Source: Nostoc foliaceum FACHB-393 (GTDB lineage Bacteria > Cyanobacteriota > Cyanobacteriia > Cyanobacteriales > Nostocaceae). Taken from it: a stretch of 64,000 bases of DNA. The notes under the pieces are model-generated. The model searched no databases. It worked only from the letters and a program-made list of their open reading frames with translations, and was not told where the DNA came from. The translations under genes and the position numbers were made by a program. Of the stretch, positions 25,719-35,184 are shown piece after piece (the first letter of the stretch is position 1; the number at the start of each line of letters is the position of its first letter). Location of the stretch: positions 157,825-221,824 of the forward strand of contig NZ_JACJTD010000005.1 in the NCBI RefSeq assembly GCF_014698505.1, in the 5' to 3' direction.

Positions 25719-26105
25719 AGTTTTTTAAAGTTTGCTCTAGTAACTTAGAGTTTAAAACAATCCCCAAGTTTTGAGGGATTAGTCTCTACTCCAAACTCTT
25801 TTTCTGTTAACCAAAATTTGCTTGCTTGCTTAAGAAATCCCGGTAAAGCAACTACCCCCAATTTCAACTTCACCTAATTCCCAAATAATTTACTACTGTG
25901 TTTTACAAAGAGTCTATTTATACTAGTAACTATATTTATAGCTGTTCCCATTTAGATGCGGTACAACATTACATCACGAGGTGTAGGGGCACGGCACGTA
26001 AACGAGAACCGCTATAAGTCCTTCTTTGCGTATTGTAACAAAAGTTTTGATTCAAGTATAGTTAACTACAATATAGTCCAAAAAACTTGTGTTTGAGACA
26101 ACTTG
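25719..26105. other. Divergent promoter region, no gene
   Basis: 387 bases between the divergent glcD and the PAS/GGDEF/EAL gene. No repeat array and no riboswitch recognised. It must hold both promoters. Confidence 0.5.
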
Positions 26106-29100
26106 ATGCTGGAATTTGGGAAAAGGCTTCTTGCTTATAAACAGTTTATCCCCCACGGTCATTGCTATCTTTGGAAAACAGAATTAGTGGGGTTACATAT
26201 TGTATCCGATAGTTTAATTGCGCTTGCTTATTATTCCATTCCCATCACGCTACTTTATTTTGTCCGCAAGCGCCAAGATTTGCCCTTCAACTGGATATTT
26301 CTGCTATTTGCAACATTTATTGTTACTTGTGGTACTACCCACCTGATGGAGATTTGGACGCTCTGGTATCCAACTTATTGGTTGAGTGGTTGCCTTAAAG
26401 CTATTACAGCCGTAGTTTCACTGTACACAGCTTGTGAACTTATACCTTTAATACCAAAAGCACTTGCTCTCCCCAGTCATGCACAACTGGAGGCAGCTAA
26501 TCGAGAATTAGAGCGGGAAATTAGCGAACGGCAAGCCGCGCTGTGCGATCGCAAACAGGCAGAACTCGCACTACAAGAGCGGGAAGCTATGTTGCGGCGA
26601 ATTGGCGATAACCTGCCCAATGGGGCAATTTATAAAGTAATCCGCCAATTGGATGGCAGCGATCGCTTTGATTATATCAGTGCGGGGATTGAAAGACTGA
26701 CGGAAGTCAGGGCAGAAGATGCACTGAAAGATCCAAGTTTACTTTATCGCCAGTTTATCCCAGAAGACGCACTACTCTTTCAGGCAGCAGTCGATGAATC
26801 CCGGCAGAATCTCTCGGTGCTTGATATACAAGTGCGAATTCAAATGCCCAGCGCTCACCTTAAATGGTTTCATTTTCGTTCTACGCCACGCCAGTTGCAG
26901 GATGGTTGTGTAGTTTGGGATGGACTGGTAGTAGATGTGACCAACCTCAAATGTGCTGAAGAAACACTACGCAAGAGTGAAGCCTTATTAGAAGAATCTC
27001 AGCGAGTTGCTCGTCTCGGTAATTGGGAGTTTGATATAGCCAGTCAAAAAGTTAGCTGGTCAAAGCAGCTTTTCGACCTCTTTAATCGAGATCCAGCACT
27101 TCTTGAGCCGAACTACCAAGAAAATCTGCAACTATACTGGGCAGAAGATGCAGGAAAATTAGCCCAAGCAACTGAGCGGGCAATTTCAACTGGCGAATCC
27201 TACAAACTTATTCTACGCGCATCTCCAACTTACGGGTCTACTATTTATATTGAGGGGATTGGACATGCAGAATTCAACGCGGATGGAAAAGTAATTCGCC
27301 TCTATGGGACTGCCCAAGATGTTACAGAACGGCTTGCCGCACTCAACGAACGCAAACAAGCCGAGAAAGAACTCCGACGCAGTGAAACGTTGCTAGCTAC
27401 TGCTCAAAAGATTGCCCATCTGGGCAGTTGGGAGTGGTACTTAGAGTCTCAAAAGCAAATTTGGTCAGATGAAACCTTTCGTATCTTAGGTTTAAATTCT
27501 ACTCAATCAGCACCGACGCAGGCTGCATTTCTCCAGATGCTTCACCCAGAAGACCGACCAGTGTTGCAGAGGCGTTTACTAAAGGCGATCGCCAATAAAA
27601 CTCCTTTCAATCTTGAATATCGCATTATCCGACCTGATGGCTCATTGCGCTACCTGGAGTCAAGAGCAGAGGTAGCTTATGATACTCAGGGTAAGACTGT
27701 TAGACTGTATGGAGCTATTCAAGATATTACAGAACGTAAAGAAAGCGAGTTAGAAATCACCAAGAGCCGCGACTTGCTAGAAGCTGTCTTTAACGAATCC
27801 GCTGATGCGCTTTTTTTGGTAGATACAGAAACGTTACTGACCATTGACTGTAATAATCGTGCAGTAGAACTATTTGCAGCCTCAAGCAAAGCTGAACTCA
27901 TTGGTATTGAAGGTCATACTTTACAAAAAGAGCAGTTTACTTCTGATGAACTAACCAGCATTGTCGAAAAAATTAACCAGCAAGAGTTGTGGAGTCGTGA
28001 AATTGCATACTTTACCAAGCAGGGCAATTGCTTTTGGGGAAACATAGCAATCAAACAAATCAGGGTTGCTGACCGAGTGATGAATTTAGTACGAGTTACG
28101 GATATCAGCCCCAAGAAGCGTATCGAAGAAGAACGCCAACGAGCAGAAGTAGCCTTAGCTAAAAGTGAAGAACAACTTAGGCTGACGATGGAATTTAACT
28201 ATATCGGTAGTTGGGATTGGAATTTGCTTGATGGGGCAGTCATTTGGAATGACAACCACTTTCGCTTGTTAGGGTTAGAACCAGAAACATCATCAGCTAG
28301 ATACCAGGTATGGCGCAATGCTATTCATCCAAAGGATGTTGAGCGAGTTGAACAGGCTCTATTCAACGCCATGACTCAGCATACTAATTATGAAGCTGAA
28401 TATCGGGTGATTCATCCTGATGGCAAAGTGCGCTGGTTGGTTGGAAAAGGACGCAGTATTTACAACGAAGTAGGTAAACCTGTGCGGATGTTGGGTGTGG
28501 TGATTGATATTAGCGATCGCAAGCAAGCAGAAATTGCTCTGAAACAAAGTGAGATTCGCTACCGTGCCATTGTCGAAGATCAGACTGAACTCATTGCCCG
28601 ATATTTACCAGACGGTACACTTACGTTTGTCAACCAAGCTTATGCAGTTTATTTTGGACAATCGCCCGAGGAAATGATCGGCAGCCGCTATCAACCGATT
28701 ATCTTTGAGGAAGATCGGGAGCGAGTTGTTCAATTAGTCGCTTCAATTAGTGTCGATAATCCTGTCGTGATTATTGAGAATCGCGTCGTTGTGGCAAATA
28801 AAGTGCGTTGGACTCAATGGCATAACCGAATGCTGTTTGACGAGCAAGGATGCTTTATCGAATTTCAATCAGTGGGACGCGATATCACAGCCCTGAAGCA
28901 AATTGAAGAAACACTTTTTCAAGAAAAAGAATTAGCTCAGGTGACGTTGCAATCGATTGGAGATGCAGTTATTACCACAGATGCGTTTAGCAGGATTCAA
29001 TACCTCAATCCCATTGCAGAATCTCTGCTCGGATGTAGTGAAGCATCTGCACAAGGGTTGCCGTTAAAAGAAATCTTGAGAATTGTGCATGAAACGACAC

Positions 29101-30581
29101 GGGAGGTAGTTCAGAACCCAATTGAGCAAGCGTTAAAGGAAAATCGAATTGTGAGTTTAGCAAACCATACCGTCTTAATTACTGAAAACGATCAAGAGAT
29201 TGCGATTCAAGATTCCGCCGCGCCCATTCGCAATCGTGAGGGACAAGTTATTGGCGCGGTTATGGTGTTTCATGACGTGACTCAGAACCGCCAGCTTTCG
29301 CGTCAGCTATCCTGGCAGGCAACCCATGATGCCTTAACCGGATTGGTGAATCGCCAGGAGTTTGAGCGGCGGGTTGAACAAGCATTGCACCTTGCTTCTT
29401 TAGACTACCAGGTTTATGGGTTGTGCTATTTGGATCTCGATCACTTCAAAATCGTAAATGATACCTGTGGTCATGTGGCTGGAGACGAATTACTGCGTCA
29501 AATTACTGCCTCATTGCAGGAGAAGATTCGGAAAACTGACACACTCGCACGGTTAGGCGGCGATGAATTTGGCGTATTACTCAATCAGTGTACACAGGAG
29601 GAAGCTTTAGGAGTTGCCAACAATCTGCTTTCATGTGTTCAAGAGTTCCGGTTTGTTTGGCAAGAGCAGGTATTCTCAATTGGAGTAAGTATTGGCTTGG
29701 TCGGTATCGACACGAATACCAAGAGCCTTGCAGAGATTATCAGCACGGCTGACGCAGCTTGCTATGCCGCGAAGAACCGGGGGCGCAATCGCGTGTATAT
29801 TGCTCAGACTGACGACCAGGAGCGACTGCAACAGCGTGGGGAGATGCAGTGGGCCAGCCGCATTTCTCAAGCCTTGGAAAGTGATTGGTTTTGTCTCTAT
29901 GCTCAAAGAATTACCGCGATCGCTCCGACAGATCAAAATGGCGACCATTATGAAGTGCTGCTGCGGCTCCGGGATGAGCAGGGAAATTTAGTGCTGCCGA
30001 TGGCGTTTATTCCAGCAGCAGAACGCTACAACTTGATGCACCTGATTGATCGGTGGGTGATTCAGACTCTGTTCAGGAATTGGACAAGGGTCGTTGGCGA
30101 TAAACAAAGCATCTATGCGATTAACCTTTCTGGCTCTAGCATCAACGATGATCAGTTCATTGACTTTCTGTATGAGCAGTTTACCCTACACCCCATCTCA
30201 CCCCAGTGCATTTGCTTTGAGATTACCGAAACCGTAGCGATCGCCAACCTCATAAAAGCCAAGCAGTTCATTGAGTCACTTCAACAGATGGGCTGTCGCT
30301 TCGCGTTAGACGATTTTGGGGTGGGGATGTCGTCGTTTGCCTATCTCAAGTCTCTGCCTGTGGATTACCTCAAAATTGACGGGAGCTTTATTCGTAACAT
30401 TGTCGAGAATCCTCTAGATAATGCGATCGTGACAGCAATCACGAGCATTAGCTGTGTGATGGGTATTCAGACGATTGCTGAGTTTGTGGAGAATGACGCG
30501 ATTTTAGAGCGAATTACGGCTCTAGGAATTGATTACGCACAGGGATATGGCATTGCAGTACCTTGCCCATTATACATATAG
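26106..30581 (+). CDS. Ethylene-receptor-like multi-PAS diguanylate cyclase/phosphodiesterase
   Basis: 1491 residues. Residues about 15-120 are three membrane helices resembling the plant ETR1 ethylene-binding domain: SLIALAYYSIPITLLYFV, then FIVTCGTTHLMEIW with the Cys and His that hold copper in ETR1. A short coiled coil follows, then about seven PAS/PAC modules (near 165-275, 295-410, 425-540, 560-670, 690-800, 815-930 and 945-1060). The GGDEF domain keeps RLGGDEFGVLL and an I-site RKTD five residues before it. The EAL domain has EVL in place of EAL but keeps LDDFGVG, YLKIDGSFI, the EITET glutamate, TIAEFVE and YAQGYG. Both activities could be intact, so it may make and break cyclic di-GMP in response to ethylene, light or redox signals. 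The start ATG at 26106 overlaps a TTG at 26103. Confidence 0.93.
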   Translation: MLEFGKRLLAYKQFIPHGHCYLWKTELVGLHIVSDSLIALAYYSIPITLLYFVRKRQDLPFNWIFLLFATFIVTCGTTHLMEIWTLWYPTYWLSGCLKAITAVVSLYTACELIPLIPKALALPSHAQLEAANRELEREISERQAALCDRKQAELALQEREAMLRRIGDNLPNGAIYKVIRQLDGSDRFDYISAGIERLTEVRAEDALKDPSLLYRQFIPEDALLFQAAVDESRQNLSVLDIQVRIQMPSAHLKWFHFRSTPRQLQDGCVVWDGLVVDVTNLKCAEETLRKSEALLEESQRVARLGNWEFDIASQKVSWSKQLFDLFNRDPALLEPNYQENLQLYWAEDAGKLAQATERAISTGESYKLILRASPTYGSTIYIEGIGHAEFNADGKVIRLYGTAQDVTERLAALNERKQAEKELRRSETLLATAQKIAHLGSWEWYLESQKQIWSDETFRILGLNSTQSAPTQAAFLQMLHPEDRPVLQRRLLKAIANKTPFNLEYRIIRPDGSLRYLESRAEVAYDTQGKTVRLYGAIQDITERKESELEITKSRDLLEAVFNESADALFLVDTETLLTIDCNNRAVELFAASSKAELIGIEGHTLQKEQFTSDELTSIVEKINQQELWSREIAYFTKQGNCFWGNIAIKQIRVADRVMNLVRVTDISPKKRIEEERQRAEVALAKSEEQLRLTMEFNYIGSWDWNLLDGAVIWNDNHFRLLGLEPETSSARYQVWRNAIHPKDVERVEQALFNAMTQHTNYEAEYRVIHPDGKVRWLVGKGRSIYNEVGKPVRMLGVVIDISDRKQAEIALKQSEIRYRAIVEDQTELIARYLPDGTLTFVNQAYAVYFGQSPEEMIGSRYQPIIFEEDRERVVQLVASISVDNPVVIIENRVVVANKVRWTQWHNRMLFDEQGCFIEFQSVGRDITALKQIEETLFQEKELAQVTLQSIGDAVITTDAFSRIQYLNPIAESLLGCSEASAQGLPLKEILRIVHETTREVVQNPIEQALKENRIVSLANHTVLITENDQEIAIQDSAAPIRNREGQVIGAVMVFHDVTQNRQLSRQLSWQATHDALTGLVNRQEFERRVEQALHLASLDYQVYGLCYLDLDHFKIVNDTCGHVAGDELLRQITASLQEKIRKTDTLARLGGDEFGVLLNQCTQEEALGVANNLLSCVQEFRFVWQEQVFSIGVSIGLVGIDTNTKSLAEIISTADAACYAAKNRGRNRVYIAQTDDQERLQQRGEMQWASRISQALESDWFCLYAQRITAIAPTDQNGDHYEVLLRLRDEQGNLVLPMAFIPAAERYNLMHLIDRWVIQTLFRNWTRVVGDKQSIYAINLSGSSINDDQFIDFLYEQFTLHPISPQCICFEITETVAIANLIKAKQFIESLQQMGCRFALDDFGVGMSSFAYLKSLPVDYLKIDGSFIRNIVENPLDNAIVTAITSISCVMGIQTIAEFVENDAILERITALGIDYAQGYGIAVPCPLYI

Positions 30582-30756
30582 CCTGTTGCCGTAGCTGGGC
30601 GTGTCCCAGATTTCTAACTTGGAAAAATCGGAGACAAGCTCCCACGTAGGTGCAAGATGTGATCTAGAGTTATGCGTGGTGCGTGCGATCGCTAATCTAG
30701 ATTAACCCACTAGCGATCGCCACTTCATTCGCCCTCACCCTGAATGTAGAAGCTGT

Positions 30757-31008
30757 TATTACCAACATCACGACATTCATCACCAACATCACGACATTCA
30801 TCACCAACATCGCGACATTCATCACCAACATCGCGACATTCATCACCAACATCACGACATTCATCACCAACATCACGATGTTCATCACCAACATCGCGAC
30901 ATTCATCACCAACATCACGATGTTCATCACCAACATCACGATGTTCATCACCAACATCGCGACATTCATCACCAACATCACGATGTTCATCACCAACATC
31001 ACGACATT
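30757..31008. repeat. 21-bp tandem repeat array, 12 copies
   Basis: Unit CACCAACATCACGACATTCA plus T (21 bases), about 12 copies. Variation within units is confined to two places: ACG/GCG at one, ACATTC/TGTTC-type at the other. It lies directly downstream of the PP2C stop codon (minus strand). Because the unit is a multiple of three and stop-free, several frames are open on both strands, but none has a ribosome site, so I do not call a gene. Confidence 0.95.
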
Positions 31009-31039
31009 TCGGTATAATTTATTCCTTAGTCTCTATTCT

Positions 31040-33073
31040 TTACTTTACAGGCGAACAAAGTTGCTGCACTTTTTGGGGAAGTTGCCGACACATCTGCTGG
31101 AATCCTTGAGGATTAATTTGCCACCAAGTAAATAATCCTAGACTTGTACCTCCAACAAGTAACGCCAACACTCCCCCCAGCATTGCCAAACGTTTGCCCC
31201 GATTAGGTTTTGTAATTAAGGTTGGTGGAATTTCTGGGCTGAGAATTGGTTCCTCTGACATATCCAACTCTAGATCCAAATCTAGCAAAGTTTGCGAACT
31301 TTCTGTAAAGGAAATTAATTCCTCCTGTTCCTCCTGTTCCTCCTGTTCCTCCTGTTCCTCTTGTTCCTCCTGTTCCTCTGGTTCATCTAGTTGCTCTTCT
31401 TCCTCTTGTATTTCTGCTTCTATAATCTCTTCTGGCAACGCCGGAGTCACAGGTACTACGTATTCTGGGGAGACACGGTAATAAGTGAGAACAACCGATG
31501 TATTGTCACGCCCATTTTTTTCGTTTGCTAAGTTAATCCAGTTGCGAACAGCATCTTCAACTGTCAATTGCCCTGCTAACACGGGTATTGCATAATCCTG
31601 CCAAGATTGTTCCACCCAGTTATTATCACTTAAACCATCAGAACACAGTAGCAAGATGCCATCTTCTTCCACAATAAATCGCTGAACCTTGAGACGCAAA
31701 GATTCTGAATCTCTTGTCCCCAATGCTTGAGTTAAAGCACTAGCATCTGGTCTAAACAGTGCCTTTCGATACAAGCTTTTTGCAAAGCGGACTTCCCGCA
31801 TTGCTACATCATCATCTACTGTCAGTAGCTGACAATAATTGCGACTAATCCAATAAGCACGGCTATCGCCAACATTAGCCAAATAAAGCTCATGGGTATT
31901 ATTTGATTGCCAGCCAGTACTTGTCTGCACTCGTTGGGGAACTTGCAAGGCCATTACAATAGTTGTAGCCATGCGTTCTTTGCCTTGGCGTTTTTGTTCA
32001 TTATTGCGGGCACAAATCACATTATTTACTACCCGCAAGCTTGCTTCTAGTTGTTCCTGCAACAACTCTGGTGGTACAAGTACAGTTTGTTCTGTAACCT
32101 CCCTTAGTAAAACACGAATTTGCAACTTTACAGACTGCACTGCCAACTGGCTGGCAACTTCACCGCCTTCGTGTCCACCAATGCCATCGCAAACAATCGA
32201 CAAGTGGCGCAATAAAGGTTCATCTAAATCGCTCAAAGCATTGGGATAGCAAGCGTCTTCATTTTGCTCCATCAATGGGCCAATATCTGTTGAGCCTGCC
32301 ACCTTTGAGACTAATGGCAATTCTGCCGCAGATGCTAATAGTAAATTATTGAGTTGAATATTAATAGCCTCTAACTCAATCTCAGTTTCACACATCTGCT
32401 GGACTATGTTTTGTAAGCCTTTGGCTACTGATGCCTTTGCAGACGCTACCCAAAATTGCCAACACTCCCCTAAATTTTGTAAACTCAGCTTCTCATCTGC
32501 TGGTGTTTGGTAGAGTTCTAACAGTCGCACACACCAACCTTGGACTCTCAAATTGTCTACTACTAGTAAACTGCGGCTAAGTCCTAATTCTGATAAAGGT
32601 GTCCAAAGTTGGAGAATTTGCCACAGCCAATAAACTTGTCGGACTGCTGTTGCTTGCTCCCATGCCTCAACAATAGTTGGATAGATATTTCCTGTCTTAT
32701 CTATTGGCACATTTTCCAACAAGAGGATATCAGTTGGATCTTCCTCAAGATTACTAGCAAATCCATAAGCCTGGGGCAAATGCAACCGCTCTTGATATAA
32801 CCGTAGATAAGGAATTACTTCCGTTGGCAATTCTTCAGGTACATCTGGCGGCAGTGCCGGTTGAGTATCCAGCCAAATCTGGGGACTAATTACCTCATAC
32901 CTGTCTGCTACCGTTGTGCCTGGTGTAATTTGAGCAGACGATGAGCCAGTAGCCCAAAGATAGCGGTGAACCAAAGGAGTTTGGCAACTGGCACAAACAC
33001 TATCTCCCATTGGATTAATGGGACTCTTACAGCGTGGATTTATACAATAAATTATCAGTTGAGTAGAAATCAT
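31040..33073 (-). CDS. PP2C-type serine/threonine phosphatase with zinc ribbon and C-terminal membrane anchor
   Basis: 677 residues. It begins with a zinc-ribbon-like set of cysteines (CINPRCKSPINPMGDSVCASC). Residues about 245-520 are a PP2C domain: SIVCDGIGGHEGGEVASQL with the metal-binding Asp and Gly, LANVGDSRAYWI, LLLCSDGLSDN and GRDNTSVVL, so all metal ligands appear present. An acidic low-complexity stretch of repeated EEQ (about residues 565-590) follows, and the protein ends with a transmembrane helix (LAMLGGVLALLVGGTSLGLF) and a short tail. It probably dephosphorylates Ser/Thr phosphoproteins at the membrane, counteracting Hanks-type kinases, none of which is nearby. The EEQ tract is encoded by a 9-bp tandem repeat at about 31318-31380 that may vary in length. 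Confidence 0.92.
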   Translation of the reverse strand: MISTQLIIYCINPRCKSPINPMGDSVCASCQTPLVHRYLWATGSSSAQITPGTTVADRYEVISPQIWLDTQPALPPDVPEELPTEVIPYLRLYQERLHLPQAYGFASNLEEDPTDILLLENVPIDKTGNIYPTIVEAWEQATAVRQVYWLWQILQLWTPLSELGLSRSLLVVDNLRVQGWCVRLLELYQTPADEKLSLQNLGECWQFWVASAKASVAKGLQNIVQQMCETEIELEAINIQLNNLLLASAAELPLVSKVAGSTDIGPLMEQNEDACYPNALSDLDEPLLRHLSIVCDGIGGHEGGEVASQLAVQSVKLQIRVLLREVTEQTVLVPPELLQEQLEASLRVVNNVICARNNEQKRQGKERMATTIVMALQVPQRVQTSTGWQSNNTHELYLANVGDSRAYWISRNYCQLLTVDDDVAMREVRFAKSLYRKALFRPDASALTQALGTRDSESLRLKVQRFIVEEDGILLLCSDGLSDNNWVEQSWQDYAIPVLAGQLTVEDAVRNWINLANEKNGRDNTSVVLTYYRVSPEYVVPVTPALPEEIIEAEIQEEEEQLDEPEEQEEQEEQEEQEEQEEQEELISFTESSQTLLDLDLELDMSEEPILSPEIPPTLITKPNRGKRLAMLGGVLALLVGGTSLGLFTWWQINPQGFQQMCRQLPQKVQQLCSPVK

Positions 33074-33307
33074 AAAGGTATAAATTATAAGAAACCAATC
33101 AACTCATGAACTTCGATTAACTTTAGCTGGCAAAGACTTGAAGGCTAGAATAGACTGGATTTGTGTACCGCTAGCTACACCTTGTTACTGAAATTAATCA
33201 AAATTATTGGTAAAAAGACCAAGTTTTGTTTTCTGTAAATAACTTACGTCTGGCTGTATCTAATCGTAGAAATGCATTTACGTCAATGTAGAGTTTAGGA
33301 TGGCGCT

Positions 33308-33742
33308 ATGCCAAGTTTTACCTTAATCTGGCTTCTGGCAGGAGCAGTTCTGTGTCTAACGGAACTGTTTTTACCATCGGCGTTTGTCGCCTTCATGATG
33401 GGAATTAGCGCTTTTGTGGTGGCGTTGCTGTCTGGAGTGGGTTTGGGAAGTGTATGGTTGCAAGTTGTAGTTTGGCTATTACTTTCCACATTACTAATCG
33501 TGCTTTCTCGGCGGTTTTTGCAACCGCGACAACGCAAATCAAAAATTCAGGATGCAGTTATAGCTGAAACCTTAACAGAAATTCCGCCTGGGAAGACAGG
33601 GCGGGTACTGTATGAAGGAAACTCTTGGCAAGCACGATGTGATGATGACAAATTTACCGTAACAGCCCATCAAAGAGTTTATGTGGTTAGGAGAGAAGGT
33701 ACTACCTTGATTGTGATACCAGAAAATCTGTTGAATTCTTAG
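33308..33742 (+). CDS. NfeD family membrane protein
   Basis: 144 residues with two to three N-terminal membrane helices (WLLAGAVLCLTELFLPSAF and following) and a small C-terminal OB-fold-like domain (GKTGRVLYEGNSWQARCDD, YVVRREGTTLIV). This is the short NfeD type without the protease domain. AGGA at 33298-33301 supports the ATG. It stands 157 bases before an SPFH/stomatin gene. NfeD and stomatin-like proteins are commonly adjacent and are thought to act together in membrane quality control or membrane microdomains. The gap holds a short repeat with AGCGCAGCGGTAGCGAG-like bases. Confidence 0.9.
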   Translation: MPSFTLIWLLAGAVLCLTELFLPSAFVAFMMGISAFVVALLSGVGLGSVWLQVVVWLLLSTLLIVLSRRFLQPRQRKSKIQDAVIAETLTEIPPGKTGRVLYEGNSWQARCDDDKFTVTAHQRVYVVRREGTTLIVIPENLLNS

Positions 33743-33899
33743 GAAGGAGGCAGAAGGCAGGATAGCGCAGCGGTAGCGAGTCCGCGAGCGTCGGCAGGTG
33801 GCAGATGGCAGTAATTCTTCATCTTCCTCTGCTCCTCTGTCTCTCACTCTCCTCTTCTGTTGAGTTAAATTTAATACTTAAAAAATCAGGAGATTTACA

Positions 33900-34907
33900 A
33901 TGGAACAGTTCTTTTTACTAGTCTTTTTAGCCCTTGGTGGTTCTGCTGTAGCGGGGTCTGTAAAAGTCATCAATCAGGGTAATGAAGCTTTGGTGGAAAG
34001 ATTGGGTAGCTATAACAAAAAGCTGGAACCAGGAATGAATTTTTTAATTCCTTTTTTGGATAAAATCGTTTACAGAGAAACCATCCGGGAAAAAGTCTTA
34101 GATATTCCTCCCCAAAAATGCATCACCCGCGACAACGTTGGTATTGAGGTAGATGCAGTGTTTTACTGGCGCATTGTGGATATGGAAAAAGCCTGGTATA
34201 AGGTAGAAAATCTCCAGTCTGCAATGGTAAACATGGTACTGACTCAAATTCGCTCCGAGATGGGACAACTAGAGTTGGATGAAACCTTTACTGCCCGTTC
34301 CCAAATCAATGAACTTCTATTGAGGGATTTGGACATTGCTACAGATCCTTGGGGTGTGAAAGTGACGCGGGTAGAACTGCGAGATATTGTTCCATCGCAA
34401 GCGGTGCGAGAATCGATGGAATTGCAAATGTCGGCAGAACGACGCAAACGGGCAGCAATTTTAAATTCTGAGGGTGAACGCGAAGCTGCTGTCAATAGTG
34501 CTAGAGGTAAAGCAGAGGCGCAAATATTGGATGCCGAAGCTCGGCAAAAATCAACAGTTCTGCAAGCGGAAGCGGAACAAAAGGCGATCGTTCTGAAAGC
34601 TCAAGCGGAACGTCAGCAGCAAGTTTTGAAAGCGCAGGCGATCGCAGAGTCATCAGAAATTATTGCACAAAAGCTCCAGACGAATCCCAATGCTAATAAA
34701 GCAGTTGAAGTTCTGTTCGCCTTGGGTTATCTCGATATGGGCGCAACAATTGGTAAAAGCGATAGCAGCAAGGTATTATTTATAGATCCGCGTACTATTC
34801 CTGCTGCTTTTGAGGGTATGCGTTCTGTGATCTCAAATGGTCAGGTTGACTCTAACGAGTTGTTTTCTAAACACATACCAGGATTAGAAAATAACCGCCC
34901 TATTTAG
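33900..34907 (+). CDS. SPFH/Band 7 paraslipin (stomatin-like) protein
   Basis: 335 residues. An N-terminal membrane hairpin ([17 protein letters not shown]) is followed by the SPFH domain ([49 protein letters not shown]). A long Ala/Glu/Gln-rich coiled coil (about residues 185-265) and a C-terminal region typical of paraslipins come next. It probably oligomerises at the plasma or thylakoid membrane as a scaffold. AGGAG at 33886-33890 precedes the ATG. It is paired with the NfeD gene upstream, supporting a common function. Homologues of HflK/HflC are an alternative but usually longer and associated with FtsH. Confidence 0.93.
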   Translation: MEQFFLLVFLALGGSAVAGSVKVINQGNEALVERLGSYNKKLEPGMNFLIPFLDKIVYRETIREKVLDIPPQKCITRDNVGIEVDAVFYWRIVDMEKAWYKVENLQSAMVNMVLTQIRSEMGQLELDETFTARSQINELLLRDLDIATDPWGVKVTRVELRDIVPSQAVRESMELQMSAERRKRAAILNSEGEREAAVNSARGKAEAQILDAEARQKSTVLQAEAEQKAIVLKAQAERQQQVLKAQAIAESSEIIAQKLQTNPNANKAVEVLFALGYLDMGATIGKSDSSKVLFIDPRTIPAAFEGMRSVISNGQVDSNELFSKHIPGLENNRPI

Positions 34908-34908
34908 G

Positions 34909-34940
34909 AGAGACGCGATAAATCGCCTCTCTACATGAGG
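34909..34940. repeat. AGACGCGATAAATCG palindromic repeat
   Basis: GAGAGACGCGAT-AA-ATCGCCTCTCTAC forms an imperfect hairpin right after the SPFH stop. The same palindrome family occurs three times at 43310-43500. It may act as a terminator here. Confidence 0.6.
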
Positions 34941-35184
34941 GCTTTCTGGCTTATCCCAAGGGTATTGAGATAAAACTGGTGACTTGTGTGTACACGGTAG
35001 GTACTGGGGAGTAGGGACAAGGAGACAAGCTTCTTCCTTGTCTCTTCGTCTTTTTCCAATGATTAATGACTAATATTAAAATATTAGAAAATACCTTCAG
35101 GTCGTAGCGGAATGCGGGGAGCGTCAAAAGAGTAATTTTTGCAAAAACTCGAATTTCCCAACATTTCAAAGCAGGTATGGGGCA

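Noticed and set aside
30697..31002. Minus-strand frame of a hydrophobic heptapeptide repeat (MLVMNIV type)
   Set aside because: It lies in the tandem array after the PP2C stop, without a ribosome site; both strands are open.
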